NCBI GenBank assembly: GCA_009617715.1
Contig: VTFK01000400.1
Coordinates: 62,001-126,000 of the forward strand
Direction: 5' to 3'
From: Plectrocnemia conspersa
Taxonomy: Eukaryota > Arthropoda > Insecta > Trichoptera > Polycentropodidae
DNA length: 64,000 nucleotides
Both the position numbers and the translations under genes were made by a program. Below the pieces are notes generated by a model. The model made no database searches. It was not told the DNA's origin and saw nothing but the letters and a program-made list of their open reading frames with translations. Positions within the stretch are counted from its first letter, which is position 1, and every line of letters starts with the position of its first letter. Below, in pieces: positions 46,230 through 59,134 of this stretch.

Positions 46230-49200
46230 AATGGGCTAGAATGAAGATGACATTCGTAGATTATATGCTATTTGATCTTTTAACGTTAACACTTTTTCTT
46301 GTTCTATTTTCCTTTTAACTATAAAGAAATAATATATATAGAAACTCTTTAGGTGCAAGCTGAGACATAAATTACTGTAGCCTCTCCAGTTACCTTGTCT
46401 TTGTCTAATTAAAGAAATTTTAATAAACAGTTAGTTTAATGTTTTTAAAACTGTTATGTATTATGTAAAATTTGGTCCATCATTTTATACTTTTTAATAA
46501 TCTTTTCATATTATTACTTTTCGTCTCTATGCTTTAATATTATAGAAAAACATGTTATATTTTTCTTTCAATAGATACTCAGCATCGTTCTATTGAGAGG
46601 GAGTATCTCTTAGAAATCATAGATCTCGACTCAAGAATGAAACTATATATCTATGATAAATTAAGTCAGATAGATGTGACAATCATTTGTTAAAAAATGG
46701 ATCCAATATAATTTCGCGTTATCAAGCGTTACAACGCAATAACTCTTTATGAATTAACCCTCCAAAATAATCGCCATTCAAAAAATGAGATAATAGAACA
46801 CCCAAAAATAATAATTGCCATGGACTTTCGAAAACAATAACAAATCAAGATTACGAGACAATTTTATTATCATTATCAAAACGCGAAATTAATACATTAT
46901 ATTTTACTCAAGACAAATACTTCTATTCTAATTAATTTGCATTAAGGAACTTAACGTTAATGAAAACTGGGCAATATATGTATATATAGTTGTAATAAAC
47001 CCGATCATCATTATTGAAAAACGCTTTCAGAAAACATATAAAAGGGTTTGAAAGAACTTAAGCTTACTTACTTTCTACCGATTCATATCATATGAACATA
47101 TATTATATATAATAATTGTCAAAATAATCTATAAAGTGTTTCACTGGCTGGTAAATTGATACAAACTCGATCCTTAAATTCAAAACTATTTCGATTTTTA
47201 TTAATCATCTTTTGGTATCTTGAAACTTATGATACAAATTGTTACAAAAAACTAGAAATTCGTACATCTTTTTGTAGTTTCTAGTTTAATTAAACCTAGT
47301 ATATTATAATTACATAATTCATTTTATTTTCACCGTTTATTTTATTTTTAATTAGAAATACGTCAAGTACGTTTATTACATAATTAATAAATATTAAACT
47401 CCTGATAGCTATTTGAGCAACAGCAAAAGATACACCTGTTTGATATTCATAAAATAACACATTTTTAACGATGAAACATAAAACTCGCAAATTGTGAATT
47501 TTATTCAAAGGCAAATTTAATAATGTCACCCTATACCCTCCATCCTCTAATTGCTCATCAGAAAAACATTTGTCTTAGACAATATTATTCAAATCAAAGG
47601 ATAGCGATAAAAAGCCTTTGTGATGTGTAGCGTCAATGTCCAATCAATAATGTATGTGTACTACTAAGGTTAAATAAATATAATTTATACTTATAATATG
47701 AAGTGTCTGTATCAGAGAAAGGCAATCTATTCTATATTTAATATTGACTTTATAGATGTACATAAAATTACTAATTAAAATCAGTAAAAATTTTAAAAAT
47801 GCTCTTGATGGAAAAATCTGTCAAAAATTGAATTCAGGTAGTTTCAATACCTTAATAATTTTTTTTAAAATATCTGTGCCTTTCACAGCAAACCCCATGT
47901 TAGTCTTTCCTGATTCATTTTTTTTCTTGCTTTTAATAAGCTGCTAAAACGCTGTTTTATCTGCACATATAAAGGACAAAAAATCAATTTGTATAATGAA
48001 CTTTTAAATAAACTTTATACAAGCATATTTTAACGACGATTATGGGTTGCCGCTACACGGTCAAGTCATAAAGATAATTTAATGTAAGTTTAAGCCACTG
48101 CTGCATTTATATGCAAATTCAAACATCTAAGTACCTTCTACGTGAATTTAAACTTATTCTCATTTAGCTTTGATATAAGTCATATTACAAAGTCAATGTA
48201 TAGAAAATCAATAATTTTATAAGCTCTGTCTTTATTAAACTTCAATACTATCAAGGTGAAAAATTGATGAGAACAATGTAGAAATTTTAGGAACTTGATA
48301 TATATTGCATTATCTAAGAATATCTCAAATTAAATATTAATAACAAAAATTAAATCAGCACAATCTCAGCAAAACCGTTACACATGTACAGTTTTAATAT
48401 CCATCACACACCCTTCACATGTCGATTGACCCGTCACACTAATGCGATCACCGAGACCCGATCTCTCGGTCCCTTGAGACCGACCAGCTCGATATCTCAT
48501 CAAAGAGTTTATTCCCACACCCCACCCCGCACTATATTAATAATATCTATCTAGAACAGGCATAGACAACCAATGATTTTAAAACATTTATTAAAATACC
48601 CTTATTCTAGTCTAGAAATATACTAACAGTATATTTCTAATACCTTTTAACAATGGCATTAAGAAATCAATAAAAATGTTTAGCTAAAAAAAATTAAAAA
48701 TCAGCAGGACGCAAGAGTTGCACAATAACCAATAATTACTACAATACCTAATTGAAACATTTTTTTATAAGCTTCAAAACTAGTATATTAATAATACTAA
48801 TTAGGCTTACTATATGAAATTCTAAATTGAGACAGCTAAAATAAATTCAGAATTTTCATATTTTGGTGTGAGAGGTTGGTAAGAGCTAAAAAATATTTTG
48901 TTTATTTTAAGTTGTTGAGATATGCTAGGATGAATGACGAATTACTAGGAAAGCTAAAAAAAGTTCATCGCGGTCTAACCGGAATGGTATGCTTAACACT
49001 AATGCCATTTCGTTGAATGAATATAGTTTAAACTATTTTTGTAATTATCGGAGTGTCGCTAAATACAATGCTGTTGTTGCTTTAAGGGATGATTAGGAGG
49101 TAGAGCTAGATTTAAAAGCATTTTATAATGATATTTATTTAAGCATATTAAAAAGACCATTATAAAAATGTGACAACCGTATCACAAATCACTGACAATC

Positions 49201-50240
49201 ACTCAAATTTGGACCTTAAAATCTTTGACTTTATACAAGTATAAGATTTTTAAATAATTATCAGTTTTTAACTTTACTAGTGCATTGCATAGTTTCCAAT
49301 GCGTCTCGAAGATTGAGTTGGTTACTTGCAAAGACCATGTCAAAGGAATGCGAATGATTTTATTGGTCTTCTTATGCTTATTTTTAACGTAACAATAATA
49401 GAATATATTATAAAAATTTGCGACTTTCAAACAATAGTATTCATAACACCAACGATCGTAAATTTGGACACACTATAAACAAAGGCTAATAGATATTTTA
49501 TAAAAAAAAAGACATATTTTCTTGAATTTAAAAGTCAGTCAAATATGTTATCCAGATTATAAATGTTACATGGTGGTGTTGCCACAACTTTAAATATTTA
49601 AATTGTAATTTGTACGCCTTACAAACAATAATAATCTGTTCACACCCCTAAATTGTCACATTGAATTAAAAATAAAAGGTAAGCAGAGTAAAAGAACCTT
49701 TCTTATTTTTACGACCGTATATGGCGTAGATCAGACACTTCCCTCTGCTCTTTGATCTAAAACTTTTCCCAGATACTTTTGACTTCATCTAATATTAGAT
49801 AAAATAATTTACTACTAACCATATCCTTTGTATTTGGCACGGACCATTGCATTGCGCATTTGTTGAATTTTTTTGCAATTGCTTCTAAACTGTATACAGT
49901 TATAATTAATGACTGCTAAGATACACAATCATTTTTAGCAAAATTAATAATTTATTTGTAATGATAACGCAATGCCCAACTCTATTTAATACTCATACTT
50001 CTTAAGACAATTCAAGTAGTTTTTTTTATATTTAAATTAAATTACTTAGTATATGTTTATTAGTATTAACTTATTTGTAAATTTTCTAGCACCTAAACGT
50101 TTTTAAAATGGTATTTTTCTCTAGCTCAAGCAATATTTTCTATAATGAAAACTGTGACAAAATTATTTAAAAGTAGAAGCGAAAATATATTTTTCTGACA
50201 CGGCTCAACAATTTATCCAGCAGTCGATTTTCACCTGGAC
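46230..50240. other. AT-rich non-coding stretch
   Basis: No gene recognised. A GC-richer patch at 48400-48530 contains a short inverted repeat (CCGAGA..TCTCGG at 48451-48469). Remaining frames are under 80 codons and AT-rich. Confidence 0.4.
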
Positions 50241-50251
50241 ATAAATAGACA

Positions 50252-50252
50252 G

Positions 50253-50286
<34 letters not shown>
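50252..50286 (+). repeat. (GA)n microsatellite
   Basis: About 17 GA units. GA repeats bind GAGA factor in insects and often sit near promoters. A GC-rich island follows within 120 bases. Confidence 0.9.
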
Positions 50287-50288
<2 letters not shown>

Positions 50289-50389
50289 CTCAATCAGGAC
50301 ATAAATATTTTCACAATTCGGATCCTCGCCACCGCAATATAAAAATAAACGACGGGTTATTTTCTCAAATGCGTTTGGCAAACTTTTTT

Positions 50390-50650
50390 TTTATTTTTCG
50401 CGAAAAATCCTACTCGCCCGCTTTCCACTTTTTCTCATGAGGCGAGAGAGCAAACGCAGAAACGTATATACGCAGGCGGCGTTAACGTAAACGTGGATAC
50501 GTGTTGGTGAGTGAATTTCCACGAAAAATTTTGCGAGAAAAGTTATTTAAACGCATATGGCGGAATGGAGAAATACGCCCAGCGCCGAACAATGGAAAAC
50601 CTAGACCCGAATTCACTTACCCTCGACTCACGGCGCACAACTTCCATATT
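50390..50650 (+). promoter_or_regulatory. candidate promoter-like island
   Basis: GC-richer DNA just after the (GA)n tract. It holds TTTCGCGAAAAA (near 50395), a match to the E2F-type palindrome TTTCGCGAAA. A CGCAGGCGGCGTTAACG stretch and a donor-like ACGTGTTG|GTGAGTGAA near 50505 follow. GA tract, E2F-like site and donor together suggest a promoter with an untranslated first exon on the plus strand. No downstream exon was found. Confidence 0.3.
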
Positions 50651-50699
50651 TTATGGTAATTTCTTGTTGTTTTCACTTTTGTTTATATGCTGATGGTGA

Positions 50700-51995
50700 T
50701 TTAGAGAAGAATCGGTATTTGAGGCTGCTTATCTTTTTTTTTAATTTTAGAAAACGCGCTTTTCCACTTCCCTCGTTGAGCTACTTAGGTGTGAGGCTTA
50801 CAGCTCCATCTGTTTTTTCCCATATTAGATTTTTTTATTTTTAGCGTAGTCATGGTCTTCTGAGTTGTCTGTTAAATCTTGGATTTTACATGATTGACTG
50901 GTTAGTTATTAATATTTTTATAATAGTTAAAGTTGGTGACTTGTGATTTTAACAGACAGTTAAGCGCCGAAATAGGCAAGTGTTTTAAGCGGTTATTTCC
51001 AATGAGAAAAAGTCAAAGAGACTTTCAGTTATGAAAATTAAGTGTCTCAACTCTTCAGTTCCTTGTCTGAAAGCTGAGTCAGACCATGAAAAAGTTAAAT
51101 AGTGATTTGCGTTTGCTTATCGAAAAAGAAACATAGCCCGAAAATCGTTTTGCATTCTGCCGATTATTCTTATCGGAGCGGATTTCTAGATCACCAAAGG
51201 AAAAATAAAACCGCCGGCCGGTTAGAGTAATAGAAAATCGCGAAAAAATTATTGCTCATTTAAATGCTTTCGATCTTCTGAGAAAGTATTCATATTTTTA
51301 ACATCTGGCTTGAACACCTTCGGAAAAGTTTCTTATTTGAGTGTCTTATTTTATTACTTAAGCAAAAATAGACGGTACGAATGCTTATAATTTGTTAAGA
51401 ATTTTGCGTCATTCCCAGACCCCTATTAAACCATATGTATATCAATTATGGTTTAGGCTTAACTTATGCAGCATTATAAAAAGGGCATTGCTTGTACACC
51501 TCTTGGAAATATTTGTGCAAATATAATTTTATATAAGAAAAAATGCTTTTAAAACAAAATTTCTTGACAAATGAGAATTTTTGAATTGACGTTTTTTCTC
51601 GAGATATACTCAGGAAATAATATCCATTTGAATTTTTTTTTTTGATTACACAAAAAATGTCTTCGTGCCTTAAAAAAATCTAGCGATCGGTTACCAAAAT
51701 GTGAAATAACAATATTATTATGCGTAGTTATTATGCACGCATCTTTTCCAAACAAAGCGTAGTTTTTCAGCTGTACTTATAGGGGATTAGCATCTCAGAA
51801 CAGATGTACAATATTTCTAATTAATAACGCATTTTTTTAGTTACGAAATATCTCTTCAATTGTTATATAAAATACTTATAAAAATAACGATTTTTTTTCA
51901 AAAAATATTAAATAAATATAATATTTTTTGATTATCATTTTTTTAGTTTTATGTGGTAATATACGATTATCTGGGGTACTAAAAAAAAATTAATT
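50700..51995. other. AT-rich non-coding stretch
   Basis: No gene or bounded element recognised. Confidence 0.4.
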
Positions 51996-51998
51996 TCG

Positions 51999-52038
51999 AC
52001 CACCGCGCCGTACAGGTACGGCGAAACTGCTCAAAGGG
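51999..52038 (+). mobile_element. piggyBac-type right terminus
   Basis: GACCACCGCGCCGTACAGG, then TACGGCGAAACTGCTCAAAGGG, followed by TCAA (52039-52042). It contains the interrupted palindrome CGCCGTAC-AG-GTACGGCG (52006-52023). It is clearly homologous to 33274-33309 (CAACCACCGTACATGTACGG, CGATACTGCTCAAAGG). GGG next to TCAA, and the same TCAA beside the 14.46-kb element, point to piggyBac-type ends. No left partner was found upstream. Confidence 0.5.
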
Positions 52039-52049
52039 TCAATCTCTTT

Positions 52050-55000
52050 CTGAAATAAAAAAAATCAATCAAAAATCGGCAATCATATTAAGGGCAAGCT
52101 ACTGACCAAATTTTACATAACAAAACTCACCATAATTCAAATTTTTTTAATCCTATTTAAAAAAATATTGGGACATTGATTTGAGCTAACTGTTTTTTGT
52201 TAAAGCATTTAAATTTAATAATAGTATCTAATTAAATGTATGTTAATTAATTCAAATTAAAATTGTTCAGTTTTATTTATTTGCCTAGAATTAATTATTA
52301 GCTCGTTACTTAACTAAATAAATTAAATTAAATGACATACCTATATGATTTAATAATTATTAAATTATTTAATTCAAATTAAATTTTTGTAATCAATCTT
52401 TAAACGTGTCTTTGTTGAGTTTGCCCTAAATATTGTTAAAATATAATTCTATTATCGTAAGACGTAGTAGTTACGCGTTTTCTTTATATAAGCCGCATAT
52501 TGGATTGATCTCTAGATTTTAGACATCGTAACTAAACCAAGGTTAATATTAATCAAAAAGTAGTTACTAAAAGTCTCGGTTGATGCTTGGCGTAGCTCCG
52601 CTTCCAGCGAGTCTAAATAAATTCTCGTATATCTTAAATCGGTTGTATCCGGTAAAGGTCTAGATGCAAGTTATTAGTGAAGGTACACGATGAATAAAAT
52701 ATGTACGGTATATAGTCGCTTATATGCGCTTTTTTAAATATAGACGGTGATTTGTTCCAGTTTTTTTTAACCATTGCGATGATTTGAGGGTGGAAAATAA
52801 TAGATCTATTCCTTTTAATTGAAATATTTTGAAGGTAAATAATCAGAATCTCCGATCGTCAATTGCGTCAGAATAACAAATTCATTTGCTTAGCGTCACT
52901 ACTGGATACGCAAATATTATTTCAGTTATTTAATTTATCATGTACCTGTCACTTTTAAGTATTTTTTCACAGTATATGGATACCGATACTTATAAAAATG
53001 CTATAAAATAATTAAATCTCTAGTGAAGTTTGTTTTTATAAGTTAACTAAAAAAAAACATAATTTCACCTATTTAAATAGATTTTATTTTTTACTTTTAC
53101 AAGAATATTAAGATGTTGCATCTTTAGTATTGTGAGACATGTTTTAAAACTTTTAAATAACGTTTTTGATGCAAATTCATAAATAAACAATATCCATAAT
53201 GATAAATATAGCATAAATATTAACTTTGCTGCTCGAAAAAATAAAAAATGCTAATAAGTAAAAATTTAAAAAAATACATATATAAAATATGCAATATAAA
53301 AAAAAATCTTTACAGAAGAATAAAGTATTCATAATAGTATCATAGTTTAAGAAGTGTTTTTTTAAAAAACCTATGAATCTATGTAGAGCTCAATAAATGG
53401 ATTTATAGGTTTTTAGATTTAAACTATACCTACATTTATTTATCATGAAAATCATTTTTTCATAAATCAGATAAATATTATTTTTATTTTTTTCTTTATT
53501 TACTTCAGATAAAGCTTTATATTGATATGGTAAGCTTATTTATATCTAGTTAGATTCAAAGAAAACACCATTGATTTCGTCTTTAAACTTTGCTATCGAT
53601 TTTATATTAAATTTGCTGATCCACTTTTTGATATTTTATTTTATTTTAGTAAAAATATATATATTGCAATATTACTAAGACAATAAACTAAAAATATAAT
53701 AATGGATATGGACGTATACTTTTCGTAATAAATTGTGTTATCGTAATTTAATATGAAACATCATATTGTATAATATTATTCAAAGCTTATGATTCATTGT
53801 TATAAAACAATGTCTTAATATAGCCCAAAGATTGCTGCGAAAAATATATTCATAGTACAATATAATAAAGCGGAAGCGGCAAGTTACTCGCAAAAAATTG
53901 GGATGGCCAACTCTTTCACCACATACATATTTTAAAAGAAAACTTTTTGACAACCTTTGTGTAAATATTTAGATATCATGGTTAAATAACTACATAAATT
54001 TATAAAGCTGATACTTTTATAAAAAGTAAATAGTATCAGATAAAATTTTAATTATAACTTTCACCATATATCACATGAAAATCTTTCACTGCTTTCCTTT
54101 CAATCGCCTTGATTGATAAAAGAAGATTGTGATTATTTATTTTTCTTAATACACTTTCTAAAAATATATATTTTTACTATCCTCAGTACACGTCTCAGAT
54201 AAGCAGAAGACATTCTTTCTTCGAAACCCGAGCTCTTAAAATACCACATAACAATAAAAAGCATTGAAAAACTATTTGGCACTATCTAATTTCACTTTAC
54301 AATCTCGCATTCTGGGATCGATAAGCTTTCGCCCGACAAACGCAATATCCTCATTCAACCAAAGGCGTAGAAAAGCCCTTTTAGAATAACGAGGATTCCG
54401 GTTACGCAACATATTGCGTTTTATATCTATGAATAGACAGAAACGAAAAAATATTTTTTTCGAATCTGATGTGTCCATAACAATAATAATGCTACTGCTG
54501 CATGTAAGCCGGTGCATCACGGTGAAGCAGCTGCTATTTTTTTTTTTTTTTTTTTTGAAGATTCATTATATACCCTTGCATCCGACTAAATTTTAATATT
54601 TCTTTTTCAAAAATTTGCTTCATCACTTGTATGGAATTTCTGGATTCACTTGAACAGAATGCATATAATTTAGATGTCTTAAGTATTTTACTTCCTAAAA
54701 TATTATTATGCTATCTTTGCTTTCTTTCATTTAGAAATACTGAATCAACAGTTTGTACTCTTAAAATTTGAAAACAATATATTTTAAATAGTAAAGTGAT
54801 TTTTGGCCTTCTTTATTGTCTATAAATAATACTCTTTATTTTAATAATATATTTTTATTTTTTGACAGGGAAGCTTACATTGTATATAAATACTTCAAAG
54901 ACATTAATTTCTAAATTTATTTTCCTCACCATATTTTTTTCTATTTTTGGCATTATAAATTATAAGCACTCATTCACGCGTCAGCTTATAACTTGTTATC

Positions 55001-55755
55001 ATCTAACGCGTCAAACCATACAGAAAAATTCTCGGAATCAGTAGGCGGTATACATAATTTCCATCAGCGCCCACTACTCCTTTCTTCTATAATTTAATCA
55101 CAGTGAAAGGAAAAATACGAAGATAGCATATAATATGTATCATAATAGGTCCGAGATTGAGCGAGCGAGGAAGGAAACGGCCTACGACTAAGGTCTATGA
55201 CTCGACAACATTCTTCTCGGATACTTGCTGTGTGTATACACAGAGGACTTTCTATTCAATTTTTCTCTCGTGTAATTTTCCGGGCTTTTCCTTAAAGGCA
55301 CAAAAATTTCGTACAAAGGCCGATTAGGACCCCTGAGTGACACGATCGCTCACCCTCTGACGTCACTGATATATAATAATGTACAACACGAACGTATTTA
55401 GCGTGAGTCTTGTCGTTTATTTTTTTTATCCATCTTACTTTCTTTTATAAAGTATAAGAGATGTATTAGATCCTTCGTTTATTGAATATCATCAGATTTT
55501 AATGAAAACCTTTTATATATCTTACTCAAATTATAGTTTTATTAATTTTCCAATGATATTGAAGTTGCACTTTAAATATTGTCGGTTTCTATGATATTTT
55601 TACTTATTGAGTTTTTGTAATTTGTGATTTAATATGCATTAAAAACATAGTTTAACTCAGCTTTACAATGCACAAAAAATATAGGAAAAATTTTGTATGA
55701 AAATACAGAAAATACAAAAATCAATTTTTGCAGCAAAATAATACTTTTTTATAAT
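52050..55755. other. AT-rich non-coding stretch
   Basis: No gene recognised. A poly(T) run of 18 bases lies at 54538-54555. GC-richer DNA at 55140-55400 has no open frame of note. Confidence 0.4.
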
Positions 55756-55762
55756 TTTTACA

Positions 55763-55801
55763 GAACATCTGTTTTAATTTTTAAAAAAAAAACAGATGTT
55801 C
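55763..55801. repeat. 13-bp inverted repeat (hairpin)
   Basis: GAACATCTGTTTT and AAAACAGATGTTC separated by 13 AT-only bases. A perfect stem in otherwise AT-rich DNA; could be a tiny foldback relic. Confidence 0.6.
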
Positions 55802-55809
55802 ACAAAAGT

Positions 55810-58350
55810 TAATCAAAAAATTCTTAATAGGTGATAACGCTCTTTTAAAAAATGCACAAAATTTGTGACATCTATAATGCATCAGAAAGATACAAAAAAA
55901 CTGTTTATCAAAACACAAAATTATGGAATTAAAACTTAAGTAAATTTAGATATACCTTAAATAGTAAATTCCAACGCACAGCTGCACATAAAAAATCATA
56001 TCACAATTTTACTTTCAAAAAACATTTCTCTGACCAACAGTAATAATTTAGAACGAAATTCGAGGCTCTGCTGCAACAATAAAAAAACTTAAATTTAATA
56101 AAAAAAAATATTTTTGCAAATAGATGATTTTTTAAGTCAAATACATATCAGTTATGAATACGTACTTTAAAAATATTTTTTTTACTCTTGTAGATATAAA
56201 AACTGTGTATATATTGCGTATGCATATTAGATTATGCAGCAAACTTGCTAGGACGCCAAAAATAAAGTTGATAAAGACGAATGAAAGTAGACGATAAAAG
56301 TGAAGGATGACCCCCGAAACAAATATTTATGGCAATAAATTTCACTCAAGTAGTTGTTAGTTTAATAATTAGGACCAAGAAAAAAAATAACATATATAAA
56401 GCGCGCAGTCAGAATCGGCGTTTTCTTATTACGACCGCTTAATAAATGATAAAGCGGCGCTCTTAATATTTTAGTGACTTTAGAAACCGACCTTGTCGAT
56501 GCTACATTTACAAATAAATAAATTCCGCTTAAAATATGCATAGATAGTTGAAATTAAAATTAAAATAGGTTTTATTTTAAATGCAAGTTTTGTATAATCT
56601 TTCGTGAATCCCTTAATTTGACTTGTGTTATCGATAATAAAAATATTTTTTTGCTATTCATTTTTGAAAAGCGCACACTTTTTTTTCACACAAATTTGCG
56701 ATATTTTTAAAGAGTATTTGTGAAGTTATTTACTTTTTGTATGTTTGACATGTCGGTCATTACCATTTAAAAATATCAAAAATATAAAGATGCAATTTTA
56801 TTTTTGAAACATATTTTTGTTGTACCAAACTGTATGGTCACAATAAATTATCTACATATTTCTGTATCACTAATAAAAATGGTATACGTTTTAATATATT
56901 CAATATTGGAAGTTCGGAATCGCAAAAAAGATTTTTTGCAATTCCAAATTTTCTTTTACCTTCAAATTAACAGACACAATTTTTTTTAATTGTAATGTAA
57001 AATTTATGAATGGCTAAAAACATATATTTCTTAAAAACTTAAAATTAGTAAACAGAAAAAAGTAAGCCTCAATAATCAGAAAAATCAGTCAATACACTCA
57101 CCACTTTTCTAGATTTCGATTGACCGGCGCCGGCGTCCGAAGTAATATTCCTCCGGCTGATTAGCTGAAACAGCTGTCTTTCCATTACCTTTTTACACAG
57201 TCTTTTAACTTTATAACCGATAGACTACCATATGTGTAAAAAAAAATGTCGACTGTAAATATTGAGAAATATTAAATATTATTCTAATCACAAAATTGCA
57301 TTTGATGAGCTACCACAGCTGACAATTTACCATTTTTAAATTGCATGCCATTGTTCACCTTAAATGTAATATCTATAGGTACCACAAAGACAAAATATAT
57401 TCATGTCCTAATCACTGAACTACCCGGCCTATTAACTAAATATGATACACTCTAAACAATCTCATAAGAATGTTTGCTAACATTATTATGTTACAGCAGC
57501 AACAAATATGCGACGAACCGACTAGAAACAACACTTTAGGATTACTCGGTTCGCACACATCACTCGCATGGGGTGTATTTTCAACTCATCCCCTCGGGTA
57601 TGCGACAAGATTTACCCTTTGTTTTGCTTTGCCCCGCGTAACGGATACTAATTACTGATACAAAGATAAGTGATTGTTGTGTTACATAATAGTTGGTTAA
57701 ATTCTTTACTCGTCGGATGTGTATATTATACGTAGTGTCGTGACGATAACCTGTTAACGATTGTCGAGTGATAAGGCAATTTTACCACTGGCGTAGATGA
57801 CACGACAGTATACGCGTGCCTAAGGTTATAGTTAATATTTATGCATAACTATGACACAAGTAGAACATTGTGCGAAAATATGAAGGTAAATAATAAGAAA
57901 AGTATCTTAATATAACATATATTAAATTTATTTTATTTATTTTATCATGTTTGTACATTAAATCATTAATGTATCCTACTAAATATAAATGCATTATTCG
58001 CTATAAAATTTTTAGCTTTTTATATATTTTTATTTGACGATAATGCTTTTTTGCAATTTTTTTATTAATATATTATTTTTAAAGTATATTTTTAGTTTTT
58101 AATTTAACTTATATTTAAACAAGTATTATTATTAATTTCCCTTAAATTTGTCAATTACATATGGTTATTAGCTGTCGGTCTTTCACTACCATGAGGTACC
58201 GCAGCTAGTAATGAGTGCTATTTAATAGAGAATTATTTTGAGAGATATGTGCATTTAAATAAATACGTTGTTCCATTAAGTTGTTTGTGCATTAATGTAA
58301 GGTAAATCTTATTGTTTTTCTTTGGTTTCGTTGCAGAGTTATTAACAAGG
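55810..58350. other. AT-rich non-coding stretch
   Basis: No gene recognised. A short GC-rich patch (57115-57190) carries GGCGCCGGCG. A 62-codon frame at 57470-57658 has no known motif. Confidence 0.4.
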
Positions 58351-58363
58351 TATTCACTGTTCT

Positions 58364-58385
58364 GAACGCTCGTTGCCGAGCGTTC
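58364..58385. repeat. 9-bp GC-rich hairpin
   Basis: GAACGCTCG, loop TTGC, CGAGCGTTC. A stable small stem-loop in a GC-richer patch (58340-58400). No poly(T) tract follows, and no RNA gene was recognised around it. Confidence 0.6.
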
Positions 58386-58839
58386 CCACTGTGACGGGGC
58401 CTACACGATTTAATTGCTTTGACGTGAATTTTTGCCTTCTGAGAAGTGATAATTGTTTTTGCGCTCTCCTATTGATCAAAATTCGGTTTGAATATACTTT
58501 GATCAGTCCTTATATTTTATTGTAGAAGTCTATTAGTAACATTAAAATATTATGGAGCAATATGTGAGATGCGATGTCTGTCTGTACTTACTCTTCCGCT
58601 TATTTTTCCCTGAGGGATAAGTTGCTTAGTTACTAACTATTTGAAAACATATTTCAATCTCCTAATTAAATCTAATTTAAAATCTTGAAACCCAATATAT
58701 AAAAGTTAAATTTGCAATATCAGGTTCAAGCACTTTACTACATACTTTTCTTCATCTGATGTCAACCTAAACGTTATTTCATTAAAAATATCTTATACGT
58801 ATTATTTTAATTGAAAAAAAAAACGTTCAAGAAATTGAT

Positions 58840-59130
58840 TATTCCACTGCCCACTCCGTCTCATTTAAGGTCCAGGTCTTCGCTCACTTTTCTCGCACAC
58901 CTATCGCATCACGTTCCCCGTTATCAATCCAAAGGACCGTCTGAATAATGAATGTGTCTCTCAGTTGTCGGAGGCTTCTCGGCAGTGGGCATGCGTCCCG
59001 CGTAGGCTCGGCTCGTTTTCTGTAAAAGCCTGCTAGTGCGGCTCGGGACCCCGGCGCGAAAACATATCTGCGCGACCTCCGCGCGGACGCAAATTGACAG
59101 TGCGGACCTTTCGGGAAGTTCGACACACCG
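58840..59130. other. GC-rich island, no recognisable product
   Basis: CpG-rich block with an 80-codon Arg-rich minus-strand frame (58884-59126) that matches nothing I know. Its composition is like that of the other islands at 1.6, 8.7, 18.4, 25.1 and 46.0 kb. Confidence 0.3.
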
Positions 59131-59134
59131 CCGA

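Noticed and set aside
58364..58385. Intrinsic terminator or small RNA gene
   Set aside because: Only a 9-bp stem, no U tract, and a eukaryotic setting; reported as a hairpin only.
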